NCBI RefSeq assembly: GCF_042242105.1
Contig: NC_092029.1
Location: 6,201,885 to 6,265,884 of the forward strand
Direction: 5' to 3'
DNA: 64,000 nt
Origin: Pempheris klunzingeri
Lineage: Eukaryota > Chordata > Actinopteri > Acropomatiformes > Pempheridae
The first letter of the stretch is position 1. The number at the start of each line of letters is the position of its first letter. This document shows, in pieces, positions 25,201 through 42,808 of the stretch. The notes below the pieces were generated by a model, which saw only the letters and a program-made list of their open reading frames with translations, searched no databases and was not told where the DNA came from. The position numbers and the translations under genes are program-made.

Positions 25201-27313
25201 CACAGGCTTTTGACCGTGTGGATTTAAACTTCCTGTATCTAGTACAAGGACAGCTTGGATTCAACAGAGACTCAATAAAGTGCATTAAAACTATCTATTC
25301 AAATCCTACACATAAGAAAAAAAGTAACGGTAGTCTAACAGCAAGAAAAGGTAAGAAAAATGCTGAAGTGGAGAAAAGGGTAAACAAACTGGCGCACAAA
25401 CATTCACGTTGGTGGATATGTGGGAATAGAGAGGCAAACCACACACACAAAATGTCCAAATTAAGGATGTTCTAGCACATGGAATACCTAATGAATGCTA
25501 AACTGTGTACCTTGGAAGTATAAATGATTGTGTGACTGATGATGGTAAATATTTAATAGAATATAATATTATCCAATATATAATATTAGTGGCCACAAGA
25601 AAGAGGGAAGAAACCAAAAACAATTTGTGCACATTTCTCTAGCAGTGATATTTCAAGCTGATGTGATGCGTTTATCGGCCCATAGTGGTGAACAACTATA
25701 TAAAACAAAAGTGACCCTCACAGCACTTCATAGGATCTTTACACGTTGTACCTTGGAGCAAACTCATCGATGGTTAAGCCTGCTTTCAGACCAGTGCGGC
25801 AATACTCCAGGCCGTTAGCGATAGTGTAGGCTACCTCCAGGATGGCATCGGCTCCAGCTTCCTGAAGATGGTAGCCACTGATGGATATGGAGTTGAACTT
25901 GGGCATGTGCTGGTAATGTAGAGAGTTGAAATCAGTGAAACTCCAATATGATGAGTGTTACATTAAGAACATGACATTAAGTAAACACCATACAAGCAGA
26001 TTAATAAAGCACTTAAGTGAAACTTACTTTGGAGGTGTAAGCGAAGATGTCTGCGATGGCGTGCATGGAAGGCTCCGGGGGGAAAATATAGGTGTTGCGT
26101 ACCATAAACTCTTTCAAAATGTCATTTTGAATCGTGCCAGTTAGTTTGGATTTAGACACACCCTGCTCCTCTCCAGTCACAATAAACATCGCCAACACAG
26201 GTATAACTGCTCCGTTCATTGTCATCGACACGGACATCTTCTCTAGTGGGATCCCGTCAAAGAGCATCTTCACGTCTTCGACCGTGTCTATGGCAACGCC
26301 AGCCATGCCGACATCTCCGTGGACTCTGGGGTTGTCCGAGTCATAACCACGGTGTGTGGGGAGGTCAAAAGCCACGGACAGACCCTGCTGTCCAGCTGAA
26401 ATTGAAGAGCGAAAGATTTTACCTTGCTGATTAACAAAGAAGACCAACACATGCTAATTACTTCTTACGCTATTAGCAAAGCTGCTTTGCTTCAAATGTC
26501 TGAATTAATGCCCACTTCTCTCAACAAAATGACATCACAGTCTGATTATAAGGTGATGCATAAGGGGTGTTTCATTAAGACGACTATAGATTAGAATAGC
26601 AAGTATTTGTGGTTCGCCCACACAAGTTTTGGTGACCTAAAAGTATAAAACCATACATGGCACATATAGGTCATTACAATGCCACAATAATTTTAGTCTT
26701 TCCATCTTCTTTAATCTAGTTTTCTAACAATTCTGTGTAATTTAAAGTACAGCTTCTGGTAAAATAAAGCTGTACAAGTTGCACAAGTTGGTGAGCATAA
26801 TCGCTCCTGCCTAGATGTTTATTATTCTAAATTCACCTTAAGAGTCGGTTTGCACTTAAGTTTGAATCAGCAGTGTTTCAGCTAAAATATGAAATATACA
26901 CAACCGCAAAACCTACCTTTAATGTTATCTTTATAGAACTTGTTGCTCTCCTCCACCGTGCTAAAGCCTGCATACTGCCTGATAGTCCAAGGTCTGTAAG
27001 TGTACATGGTGGGATAGGGCCCCCTTGTGTAGGGAAACACGCCTGGCAATTCATCTAACCTGCCAGCTGAGTCTGCTTTAGTGTACACAGGTTTTATGTT
27101 AATTCCCTCCGGCGTGCGCCAGATCAGATCTTCTGGGTTCTTTCCCTTCAGCTGTTTCTTTGCCAGACTGGACCATTCAGGGTGCAGCTCAGTCTGGTCC
27201 TGACATGAAGTGGAGGTGTGGATCGAGGAGCGGCGTGTGTGTGCTGAGGAGACAGAAGCTCTAACCAGGCGTCGGGCAGCCATCGCTGCACAAGCCCTAT
27301 GTGCAGTCAGCAT
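16280..27313 (-). CDS. mmut: Methylmalonyl-CoA mutase, mitochondrial (complete, 12 coding exons)
   Basis: Coding exons in transcript order: 27313-26917, 26395-26028, 25909-25752, 23951-23780, 23615-23367, 23224-23113, 21171-21056, 19055-18940, 18291-18160, 18070-17923, 17329-17162 and 16408-16280. Every border is GT/AG and the phases add up to 755 codons including the stop (754 aa; the human enzyme is 750). It converts L-methylmalonyl-CoA to succinyl-CoA with adenosylcobalamin in the mitochondrial matrix, the last step of propionate, Val, Ile, Met, Thr and odd-chain fatty acid catabolism. Seen: an Arg/Ser/Ala-rich, acid-poor N-terminal presequence of about 37 residues; the substrate-binding barrel with [19 protein letters not shown] (about 97-115); active-site His269 in SGYHLQEAG; and the C-terminal B12 domain with DGHDRGAK, His631 being the cobalt ligand, and later ICGGVIPPQ. 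Met1 at 27313 gives the human-like position. A second Met follows 10 codons later in better Kozak context (GCGATGGCT) and also keeps a presequence. Introns hold a LINE fragment and dispersed repeats; none disrupts an exon. Confidence 0.97.
19056..21055. other. mmut intron (between coding exons 7 and 8), no gene found
   Basis: Two kilobases of AT-rich intron. A dispersed repeat piece lies at 19510-19640. The scattered short open frames at 19850-20350 have no recognisable product. Confidence 0.7.
19510..19640. repeat. Dispersed teleost repeat fragment (AAACCCAAAGATATTCAGTTTA type)
   Basis: It contains TTGTTTTGTCTGACCATCAG, CCAAAACCCAAAGATATTCAG and GATTATCAAAATAGTTG. Diverged relatives of the same family lie at 47105-47290 and 54880-55000. 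Confidence 0.6.
21172..23112. other. mmut intron (between coding exons 6 and 7), no gene found
   Basis: Non-coding. The stretch at about 21640-21900 (GTTGTTTGGATTGGCAAATG, CAATATGGCGGCC, CGTTGCTCCGATTGACTTCA) looks like a dispersed repeat, but I could not name it. An A-run occurs at 22809-22818. Confidence 0.5.
25075..25345 (+). mobile_element. Degenerate L1-like LINE reverse-transcriptase fragment in an mmut intron
   Basis: Translated on the plus strand, opposite to mmut, the segment reads (L)[18 protein letters not shown], then after a frame change [12 protein letters not shown], then [12 protein letters not shown] and NGSLT. These correspond in order to the L1 reverse-transcriptase blocks DxTGFI...DN, KAFDRVEWxFL and FIKWIxxLYxNP...NG. 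Frame changes and stops separate the blocks, and the catalytic YADD block is not present, so the piece is inactive and 5'/3'-truncated. Flanking sequence at about 24950-25075 may belong to the same insertion. Confidence 0.75.
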
Positions 27314-27349
27314 GCTTGCTGTTGTCCCAATCAAACGCACATGGATTAC
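27314..27349 (-). other. mmut exon 2 5' UTR part with a short uORF
   Basis: The acceptor (TTTACCTCAG) places the exon start at 27349, 36 bases before the mmut ATG. Within it an ATG at 27342 opens a three-codon frame (ATG TGC GTT TGA) that ends before the main start. It would be passed by scanning ribosomes. Confidence 0.55.
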
Positions 27350-28120
27350 CTGAGGTAAACAATGAGGAATAGATATGAAGTGGTGAATACACTTGTAACG
27401 GTTATAGTATACTTGGGAGTGAAGTAGTGAGCACTTCACTGTAATACTGTTTTAAACACCTTTTTAGACACTTACAGACACAAACAATGCTTAAAAATTA
27501 ACCATCACTGGTCCATTAAGAAGATTACAGTTACTTTGTTTCGATGGATGATGATTAACAGAAGACCAACCGGAAACATAACATACTCTGGCACATAACA
27601 ACACCTGGCTCAGTAGACTAATGATGTTTAGCTACAATGTTGATCTCAGTCATACTGAAAATATAAATATATGTTAAACATGTGGGCATTTTTAACTGTG
27701 CATAGCCAGCAGCTACCATGTGATATATTATCACTTGACATCAGATGACATTGTTGGAACATTTGACAGCGTTAACATTAGCACCTTTAGCATTGTGATT
27801 AGCCGACTAGCTGAGCTAGCCAGATGTCATCTTGTGTAGAAGCCACAAAGGCAAAGGATGTGTTTGAATCACTACGGGCCACTGTGGAAACTTTTCCAAT
27901 GATCAGTAAAGAGGCAAAACATTAAAGTTAAAGCTGCCATCAAGTTTACACTGCGCAGCTGTGCGCTTTAGCTAACAGCAGATGCTGAATAACCTAGCTT
28001 GAGCTGTTAGCATCGGCTAAAGAAACTAGCTAGACGTCCGCTAACATGAGACATTTTCTAGGCACGTAACTGTATTTAGCTGCACACTTTTTTTTACACA
28101 TTCTGAGATACATTTCTGAC

Positions 28121-28200
28121 CTTGTCGTCTGTTGTGCTCTTTCAGCTTGACGAAAGGCGTGTGTGCGTCTATCCAATGAAGTTTCATAACATTAGCAGCC
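28121..28200 (-). other. mmut non-coding first exon (approximate 5' end)
   Basis: A good donor (CGACAAG/GTCAGA) sits at 28121 on the minus strand, 770 bp upstream of coding exon 1. It pairs with the acceptor at 27350, giving a typical untranslated first exon. An ATG at 28187 would open a frame that crosses the splice and terminates at TAG just inside the mmut coding region, overlapping the main ATG. The 5' boundary is a guess from promoter motif positions. Confidence 0.55.
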
Positions 28201-28256
28201 AGCCAATCGCGTGCTTCGGTCAATGGATGACCTTTGACCCCAGGACACCGGAAGTA
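28201..28256 (-). promoter_or_regulatory. mmut promoter with CCAAT, DR1 and ETS motifs
   Basis: CCAAT lies at 28203-28207 on the plus strand. TGACCTTTGACCC at 28228-28240 is the complement of a near-ideal DR1 nuclear-receptor element (GGGTCAAAGGTCA). CCGGAAGT at 28248-28255 is an ETS/GABP consensus. These all fall within about 60 bp directly upstream of the inferred first exon and fit a gene for a liver-rich mitochondrial enzyme. Binding is inferred only. Confidence 0.6.
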
Positions 28257-28655
28257 AACCCCAGCTGCAAGGACTCATTCAAGATTGTTGAATTTCGAAG
28301 AGATCAGCAATGTCGGCTATTGCTAAAACATTGTAATTACTATTCCAATAATGTGTCCTTTGATTTAACACCATGTTAATTAGGTTTGCTCATTACATTT
28401 ACTTTACTGGACAGATAGTCACTGTATATACTTATATTTCCATTATTCTTACTTAGTATAATTCACTCTTTGCCATAGTCTGTGATGCTGGCGTGCATTT
28501 TTATTAAATGTGCCATTAGGAGGCGATGTTGCTGCAGAAGCCTCTGTCAAACTTGCTGCCAGACACACTAACTCATATAACATTATTTCTATCATCACTT
28601 CATCACTCCCTTACAAATCACACACAGGACACAGAGTTCTCAACACAGTACATGC
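28257..28655. other. Short intergenic spacer between mmut promoter and fkbp1b 3' end
   Basis: About 400 bp with no recognised gene. The two genes run in the same direction, so the fkbp1b 3' end sits only a few hundred bases upstream of the mmut start. Confidence 0.6.
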
Positions 28656-28659
28656 CATT

Positions 28660-28665
28660 TTTATT
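28660..28665 (-). terminator. Candidate fkbp1b polyadenylation signal AATAAA
   Basis: AATAAA on the minus strand, 665 bp after the fkbp1b stop codon and just before the mmut promoter block. Confidence 0.5.
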
Positions 28666-29330
28666 CAAGAGTTGGTCGATAAACTGTCATAGTAGCAATG
28701 GCTCCTGTAGAGATCTGTACAGTATGAGATTGAGTTAGGTTGGATAGGGTACACTTGCAGTAAATGTTTTATGAGGGATATAAAATACACTAAACATAGC
28801 AACATCATTCAGAGCATTCAGCAGGACAGACCTTTATCAAAGTGGCAATGCAGACAGTGGTATATAATGCCCAATCAAGATACAGAGCAGAAGTTATGTA
28901 CTTCAAACAAAAATGTACCCATCCTCCGTTGTAGAAACTGTAAGGCAGTGTATGTTTTGATTGCAATGTAATACGGCTTTTCATCGGATGACTGACTTCC
29001 TCATGGTTCAACAAAATTTACAGCTTTAAGAAAAATTAAACAGATTAGCGTCTCTGACTACCAAACAGAAATCAAACTGGGGTGTGTGTGAATGTGAAAA
29101 AGTCTTGCGTGACATGAAAAATTTCTTGCAGCATCTATTATGACAAGATGGCAACAAAGCAGCAGTAGATACGTTTAAATATTGAATGAAAGAAGACTGT
29201 AGAAATCAGAGAAGAAGAAGAGCAGGTGGTTGGCGGGAGGCAGCAGCCGATTATTATTATCTCCCTGTGGAAACAGGTTGCGGCGAATGAGGCCTCGTTA
29301 ACCTTCAACCCGCACATTCAACCGCGGGCA

Positions 29331-37123
<7,793 letters not shown>

Positions 37124-37720
37124 GGTTGTGCTACTTCAAAGTTTAGCTCTGAAACATAAAGCCTACAAAGCCGTTTCGACAGCCAGTGTTATCCGTTTTG
37201 CGGCTACAAGTCGGACTATCTCGGTGGAAACCATGCATTCACCGACCACTACCCCATATGAGGCAGCCAAGATATTTTCTAGTTTGTACCAAGGCAGCGT
37301 CGAGATCTTCAACTACAGCACGTACGTCGTCTTCAGCCTTGTCAAATACTTGCGCATAAACGGCGGATTTGCTAACTTTTCGTGTGATTACACCGATTTT
37401 ACACCAGATTAAGCTTCATTTTATGGTTAGCTATACATTCTCTAATTATAATAAATGTTAAACTCCTTTTAGTTGTCTTAAATTGTTCGGCATTAGCCAG
37501 TGGCACACGCAGCGCCATCCAGCGGGCAAAGTAGCAAAAACAAGATGGTTACAATTCGACTGCATATCCCACAATGCACCCGAAATCTCAGTTAATTTTA
37601 TTTCCGGGTCAAATACAATTTAACGTTGGAGACACATTTCAATCGGCAAAACGTGAATAAATAGATGAGAAAACAACTTTTAGTGTAGCGCACGGAACCC
37701 ACATGAGATAACTGCGGTGT
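37124..37720. promoter_or_regulatory. Head-to-head (bidirectional) promoter of fkbp1b and wdcp
   Basis: The fkbp1b ATG (minus) and the inferred wdcp 5' exon (plus) are about 0.5-0.6 kb apart with no other gene between. On the wdcp side the motifs are AAGATGG (37542-37548, YY1-like), CCCACAATGCACC (37568-37580, matching the ZNF143/THAP11-type CCCA(C/G)AATGCA core) and TTTCCGGGT (37602-37610, ETS core on the other strand). Such motifs are typical of TATA-less bidirectional vertebrate promoters. Motif occupancy is inferred. Confidence 0.6.
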
Positions 37721-37726
37721 TATAAG
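37620..37726 (+). other. Putative wdcp non-coding first exon (approximate start)
   Basis: TTATAAG/GTAAAT at 37726 is a reasonable donor. The wdcp coding exon is preceded by an acceptor (CATACCTGCCAG, AG at 38368-38369) one base before its ATG. An untranslated first exon spliced to 38370 is therefore likely; its 5' end is not determined. Confidence 0.45.
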
Positions 37727-38370
37727 GTAAATTTACACGTTGTGGCGCATTTTTACACTAATTATCAGCTAGCTTGCTACATATTAAGGGGGATTAAATA
37801 TACGGAATAGTTTTCAGTTAATATGAATTGGAAAACTTCTGAGTCTCACAATGGTGGCTGAATTTATAACCTTCACATTTTAGCCACATATGCAATATAA
37901 ACTCGCCTCGGTAGCATTAAGCTATGTAGTTTTCTATAACCTCTCCGTACAGTTGTTATATTCTGATTTACATATTTAAGTTAAAAGTGAATTGCTTATT
38001 TATATTTATATTTATATTCATAAATTGACACTAGTGACTTTTTCACCAGATCATAAATAGTAAATGCTGTGATGAGACACTCCCACTCAACACATAGTAT
38101 TGTTAAAGCTCTACCTGTGTGTTAAGGTCATTCAGGCATAAGCAGCTAGAAGTGTTCGTCACCACTGTCTCAGCTCAGGCAGAGGGATTAAGGCATGTAC
38201 TTGGAAGGGGACGTGAGAGGCTTTTGCTATTCTTAATCTGCATAGGTAGCAATAGCTACTCCTGTCCAGGACCCATTCAGGTCAGATACAGCTCTCTGTC
38301 ATCAATGTTAACTTTCTGAGTCATTTTTTTTTGTTCTTTTTGTCTGTGAACAAGCTTCATACCTGCCAGG

Positions 38371-41300
38371 ATGGATCTTGGTAAGGCAAAGCTGCTTAGG
38401 ACGGGTCTCAACACTCTACATCAAGCCATCCACCCCGTGCACGGGATAGCATGGACGGATGGCAAGCAGGTCTGCCTCACAACGCTCTACTTCATCAATG
38501 GCCAGGTGAAGTTCGGGGACACCAACGTTATCGGGCAGTTCGAGCACGTCTTCGGGCTCTTCTGGGGCCCGCTGTGCTGCTCTGACTCCCCTGCCTTGCT
38601 GGCCGTTCAGCACAAGAAACATATTACCGTGTGGCAACTGCAGCTCAGTGCCCTCGAGCAGAACAAGCTGCTGTGCACTCAGACCTGTGAGATGAGCGAG
38701 CCTTTCCCCTTGCTCTCCCAAGGGTGTGTGTGGCATCCTAAATTGGACATCCTGGCTGTGCTGACCAAGAGGGACACTTCTGTGTTGTTTTCTGTCCGGG
38801 TGGACAACAGGAGAACCAAAGCAGACATCAAAGGTAGCGGACTTATCCACTGTGCGTGCTGGACTAAGGATGGCACACGTCTGGTGGTTGCTATAGGCAG
38901 TGCTCTTCACTCTTACATCTGGAATGACATCCAGAAGACTCTGGTGGCGTGCTCCTTCTGCCCCATCTTTGATGTGGGAGGCTACATCTGTGCCATCGAG
39001 ACCACAGGGGAGGCCCAGGTAGCCGTGGCCACAGAGCTACCTCTGGATAAAATCTGTGGGTTAAATGCCGGCATGGCCTTCGACATGCCGACAGAGGGTG
39101 AGTCCATGCAAAGCCACGGCTCGCATATGGCCATGTCGGATGAAGACGGCCTTTTGGACTCGCGAAGAAGATCGTTTGAGTCGGAGAGGTCCTTCATGCC
39201 AGGCTCAGGCCCTCTGGACCTCACCCACCTCTTGGCGAGGCACCGTCGCTCCGACCCCAGCCCCCTTATTCACCTGCGTCGCCGAGACACCATGACAGGC
39301 ACTGGCCAGGACTCCTCGCACCTCATCCTGGTCACCTATGAGCGTAAAGTCACTACCACCCGCAAAGTCAGTATCCCAGGAATTCTGGTTCCAGACATTG
39401 TGGCTTTTGACCCACGTGTCTCCACAGTCGCAGTGGCTTCCAACACCTGCAACATGGTTCTTGTGTACTGCATCACAGCCTCTGCTATGCCGAACATCCA
39501 GCAGATCTCTCTGCAGGCGAACGAGAGGCCTAAAGGAGTTTGCTTCCTCAGTGATAAGATGCTGCTGTTGATGGTGGGCAGGCAGAAGTCCAATGACCCG
39601 GCTTTCCTTCCATCGTCTAACACAGATAAATATATTCTTCATCTCGTGGCCAAAGAGTTGATGTACGATGGAGAAACTCCTATCTCACCATCCCCCTCTG
39701 CTCACAACCACGAGGCCACTTCTAATTTCTGCGCAAGGATTAGGAGGCACTCGGAGCACCTATCTAAGGATGACAGGGAGCACCCAGGGATAAAGGACTT
39801 GGTGTTGCCTGGAGGGGGAGTAGTCCGTTCGCCAGGCAACAGGCGCAGGCTAGTGGAGGAGGTGAGGAGCACCGAGCCCAGCCCCGTCACCAGCTCTGTG
39901 GACTTCTCTGACAGAGCATCGGACAGAGCCACGTCGTCCAGTGCCTCCTCCATTACGGTGGAGAATTTCGATATGGACCACGTCAGCCGCATGAGCAGCC
40001 TGGCGGTGGCCGGCCATGTCAGCAGAGACTCCAGCCGGGCCAGCTCTCCCCGCCTCGAGCTCTCGGACAAGCTTCACACGGACCCGACGCTGCCTATGCC
40101 TGAAAAGACATCGAGCCATGCCAAGGAGCGCGGCCTGGAGCAGCTCGTTCACAACATGGAGAGGCTTTTTACACGCTTTGCAGATGTACAGCAGTGCCTG
40201 ACAGAAATCAGAGATTATACCCAGAATGGCAAGAAGGCCCCGAGTGTCTACCCCAATGCCTGCGAACCCCCCTACGTCAACGTCACATGTCAGGTACAGT
40301 TTACTCTGTTAGTTACAGTTTTACTACTTTTTCTCTGTGTATTTGTAACTGATTGTGTGGGGAAGGCAACCATGACCAGAGAGAAGGAGAATCCCTGTCT
40401 TTTTTCAGTCTCTTTCATGAGCAGCTTTTTCACGTGGGGCTTAAACAACTGAATCTTAATTCTTAAGGATAACTAAAATACCTGTAATGTTACCAACAGA
40501 CACATCCAAGTGAAGTGTATTTAATTAACCGGTGTCAGACCCAGATATTGACCAACTGCTACAGAAGCAATTACTTAATCTTTTCCATTTATTTCCTGTT
40601 AATTTCCTCTTGACTTTATCCTTCCTTGTGCACAAGCAGAAGCAGCTATCAGAAAATGTGTTCATTGACGAGCGGAGGCCAGTGCTGCTGTGTGATGGGA
40701 AGCTGTGTCTGCGCGCCCTCCAAGACCTCTTCAACCTAACCATTGTGGAGATGATGTATGGTGCGTGCAGCCTTTTAAGTCCATAACTAAAGAAACTGCA
40801 CTTCTTTGTCTCTATTCTTTCAAATGCAGCACTCAACATCACTTTTAAGACCTGGTTACTTTCACTTTGTTGACCACGTAAACCTAAGACTTGCTTTATC
40901 TTTACCACGAAGCCAAGCTGCCATCTTTAAAACCTTAAAGCCACGTTGCATCGCCTGTGAGATTAAGCCTGCCGTGACAGGGAGTGTACAGGGTTAATAA
41001 ATTAAACTACTTTGTGGAAAGGTCTCCCCCCAGGTGAGTATTTTCAGCAGGCTTGTGTGATGGACTTCCCCAGTGAGGTCACGTGGAAGTCATCAGATGG
41101 GTTGTCTAAGTCAACACTCTTTTTAGCTTTTTTATTTAACCTGCATGTTACCATTCAGAGCACATTTAACTTGATGAAGAATCTCATATTTTAATGGGTA
41201 ATCTTAGACAACACATTCAAGCATTGCTCTTCTGTTAACATGCGTAAACTATAATTGGAAGTGATTAAAAGCCTAGGTCAGATTACAAGGTTTTAAACGA

Positions 41301-41676
41301 AAGCAGCTTACTACTATTTAATGTGCATAGTGTTTTGTTGCTGTAGCAAAGACTAACTGAGACACAGCAGCGAGTAAAAGCTCCCACAAGCTACATTTTG
41401 TAGTGGTATAAAGCTTCATTTGATAATAAAATAACACTATAGAAAACCATGTTTAGCCAACAGCCCTGTGTTGTTTTTCCAGGTCCATTGTGGATTGTAC
41501 TTGTGGCTGATGCAGATGGCTTTGTTCCTCTGACGTTCAAGCCCAAAGAGGAACTTACAGTGCGGCACGGGAAGCGGAAAAGTAACCTGCGGGCTCCTGG
41601 GAGTCCGGAGAGCTCCTGCCCACCCAGTCCAGCCCCCAGCCACAGCCCCAACACAGCCACAGAGGCCTCCATATAG
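38371..41676 (+). CDS. wdcp: WD repeat and coiled-coil-containing protein (complete, three coding exons)
   Basis: Coding exons are 38371-40293 (a single 1,923-nt exon), 40640-40760 and 41483-41676, giving 745 aa (human about 721). The human protein resembles it over the N-terminus (LGK-KLLRTGLN-LHQA-HP), CVWHPK, HCACWT-DG-RLVVA-GS-LHSYIW, ATELPLDKICGLNA, TGTGQDSSHL, IPGILVPD, VASNTCN and NIQQI, and in the C-terminal RRPVLLCDGKL. Seen: an N-terminal WD40-like half with conserved Trp/His-Ser-Tyr blocks; a Ser-rich middle (about 500-570); a predicted coiled coil around LEQLVHNMERLFTRFADVQQ (about 590-615); and a Pro/Ser-rich tail (SPESSCPPSPAPSHSP). The molecular role is poorly defined; the human protein is described as binding the kinase HCK. 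The unspliced frame runs on to 40452, but the donor after ACATGTCAG and the conserved next exon show that this tail is intron. Confidence 0.95.
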
Positions 41677-42415
41677 TGCCTCTTAACACACACCTCAGTT
41701 TGTGGACTCGTGCAGTTGCATCCCCGTTACTTTAAGATATTTGGATCCGTGTACGCAAAGCAGAGTGAATGTGGCACGGACATACAGAGTTTTACTAAAG
41801 CAGATAGCCAGAGTTATATGTCAAATTTATTTTTCTATTGAAAAAGAGTAGAGATTTAAAAAGGGCTGCCTATTCAGATGTGATGTTTACATGTTGCTGC
41901 TTTGAAATGAAAGCTTACCTGAAAGAAGTTTGACCCATATTTTTATTTTTTATTTTTTTGTTAACAAAATGTAATGCAGTTGTTGCAGTTTAACTCTTCA
42001 TCAAAGCGGGACACCAATTCAACCAGTGCCCTGATGTCTGGGTACAAGAACTGATAGATGCTTAAGCATGATGTAAATGTTTTGTTTTGATCTGTATTTG
42101 TTGTTACTGGAGAACTGCAGAACTCCCCACGGTTATTGAAATGAGGTGCAGGAGATTCTGATTTTACCCATAAAATTTCTTGATTTGCATTTTTATGTTC
42201 CCACTCCAATGTTCCAAGTGTTATTTAACATTATTATAAACCCCCCTGGGGTGCATCCACATGCATATCTGAAATGTTGATGAGAACACAGTTGTAATGC
42301 AGTTGTAATAATACTGAGCTCAGTAACACCACTGACCACTAGAGGGGGTACGACTCCAGAGCTCTATTCAACACCAAAGAAGTGTAAAAGTGTATCTTTT
42401 GGTAGCTTTTTGAAT

Positions 42416-42421
42416 ATTAAA
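42416..42421 (+). terminator. Candidate wdcp polyadenylation signal (ATTAAA)
   Basis: ATTAAA, 740 bp after the wdcp stop, followed by a T/GT-rich stretch at 42445-42462. It ends only about 65 bp from the opposing mfsd2b signal. Confidence 0.5.
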
Positions 42422-42486
42422 TTTGCATAACTAGTGTTCACTCCTCTTGTGTTACTTGTTTTACTCCAGCAAAGGAACACAACACA

Positions 42487-42492
42487 TTTATT
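42487..42492 (-). terminator. Candidate mfsd2b polyadenylation signal (AATAAA)
   Basis: AATAAA on the minus strand about 320 bp past the mfsd2b stop. Another copy at 42519-42524 is an alternative. The cleavage site would fall near 42465, almost touching the wdcp 3' end. Confidence 0.5.
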
Positions 42493-42808
42493 AGGTCTAC
42501 CAAACAATCTCTACAACATTTATTAACTTCATATCATCAGCCCTCAGTAATAATATATCATAAATAAATAATAGTATTGTAGAGCTAAACACAGCAAATA
42601 ATGATATACATTCATTTATATAAATTAGGTAATCTTATTATATATTCATATATCCAAGATGACTGTACAGTACATGTGAAAATGAAACAAAAATGTTTAC
42701 ATTAAAACAGTTTATCTATTTATCAGTGTAATATACACCAATGAACAACTTCCCAGCTGCGTCACTGGAATACGTGGCTTTGTGAATTCACTCCATTCAA
42801 GATCCAGG

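Noticed and set aside
28041-28223. 60-codon minus-strand frame in the mmut leader as a separate protein
   Set aside because: The 28223 position is TTG, not ATG, and the frame runs through the mmut exon 1 donor. Only the ATG at 28187 is of interest, as a uORF.
38371-40452. Uninterrupted 693-codon frame on the plus strand as a single-exon gene
   Set aside because: The final 53 codons read through a good donor at 40293 into intron. The conserved wdcp C-terminus is found in two later exons with matching phases.
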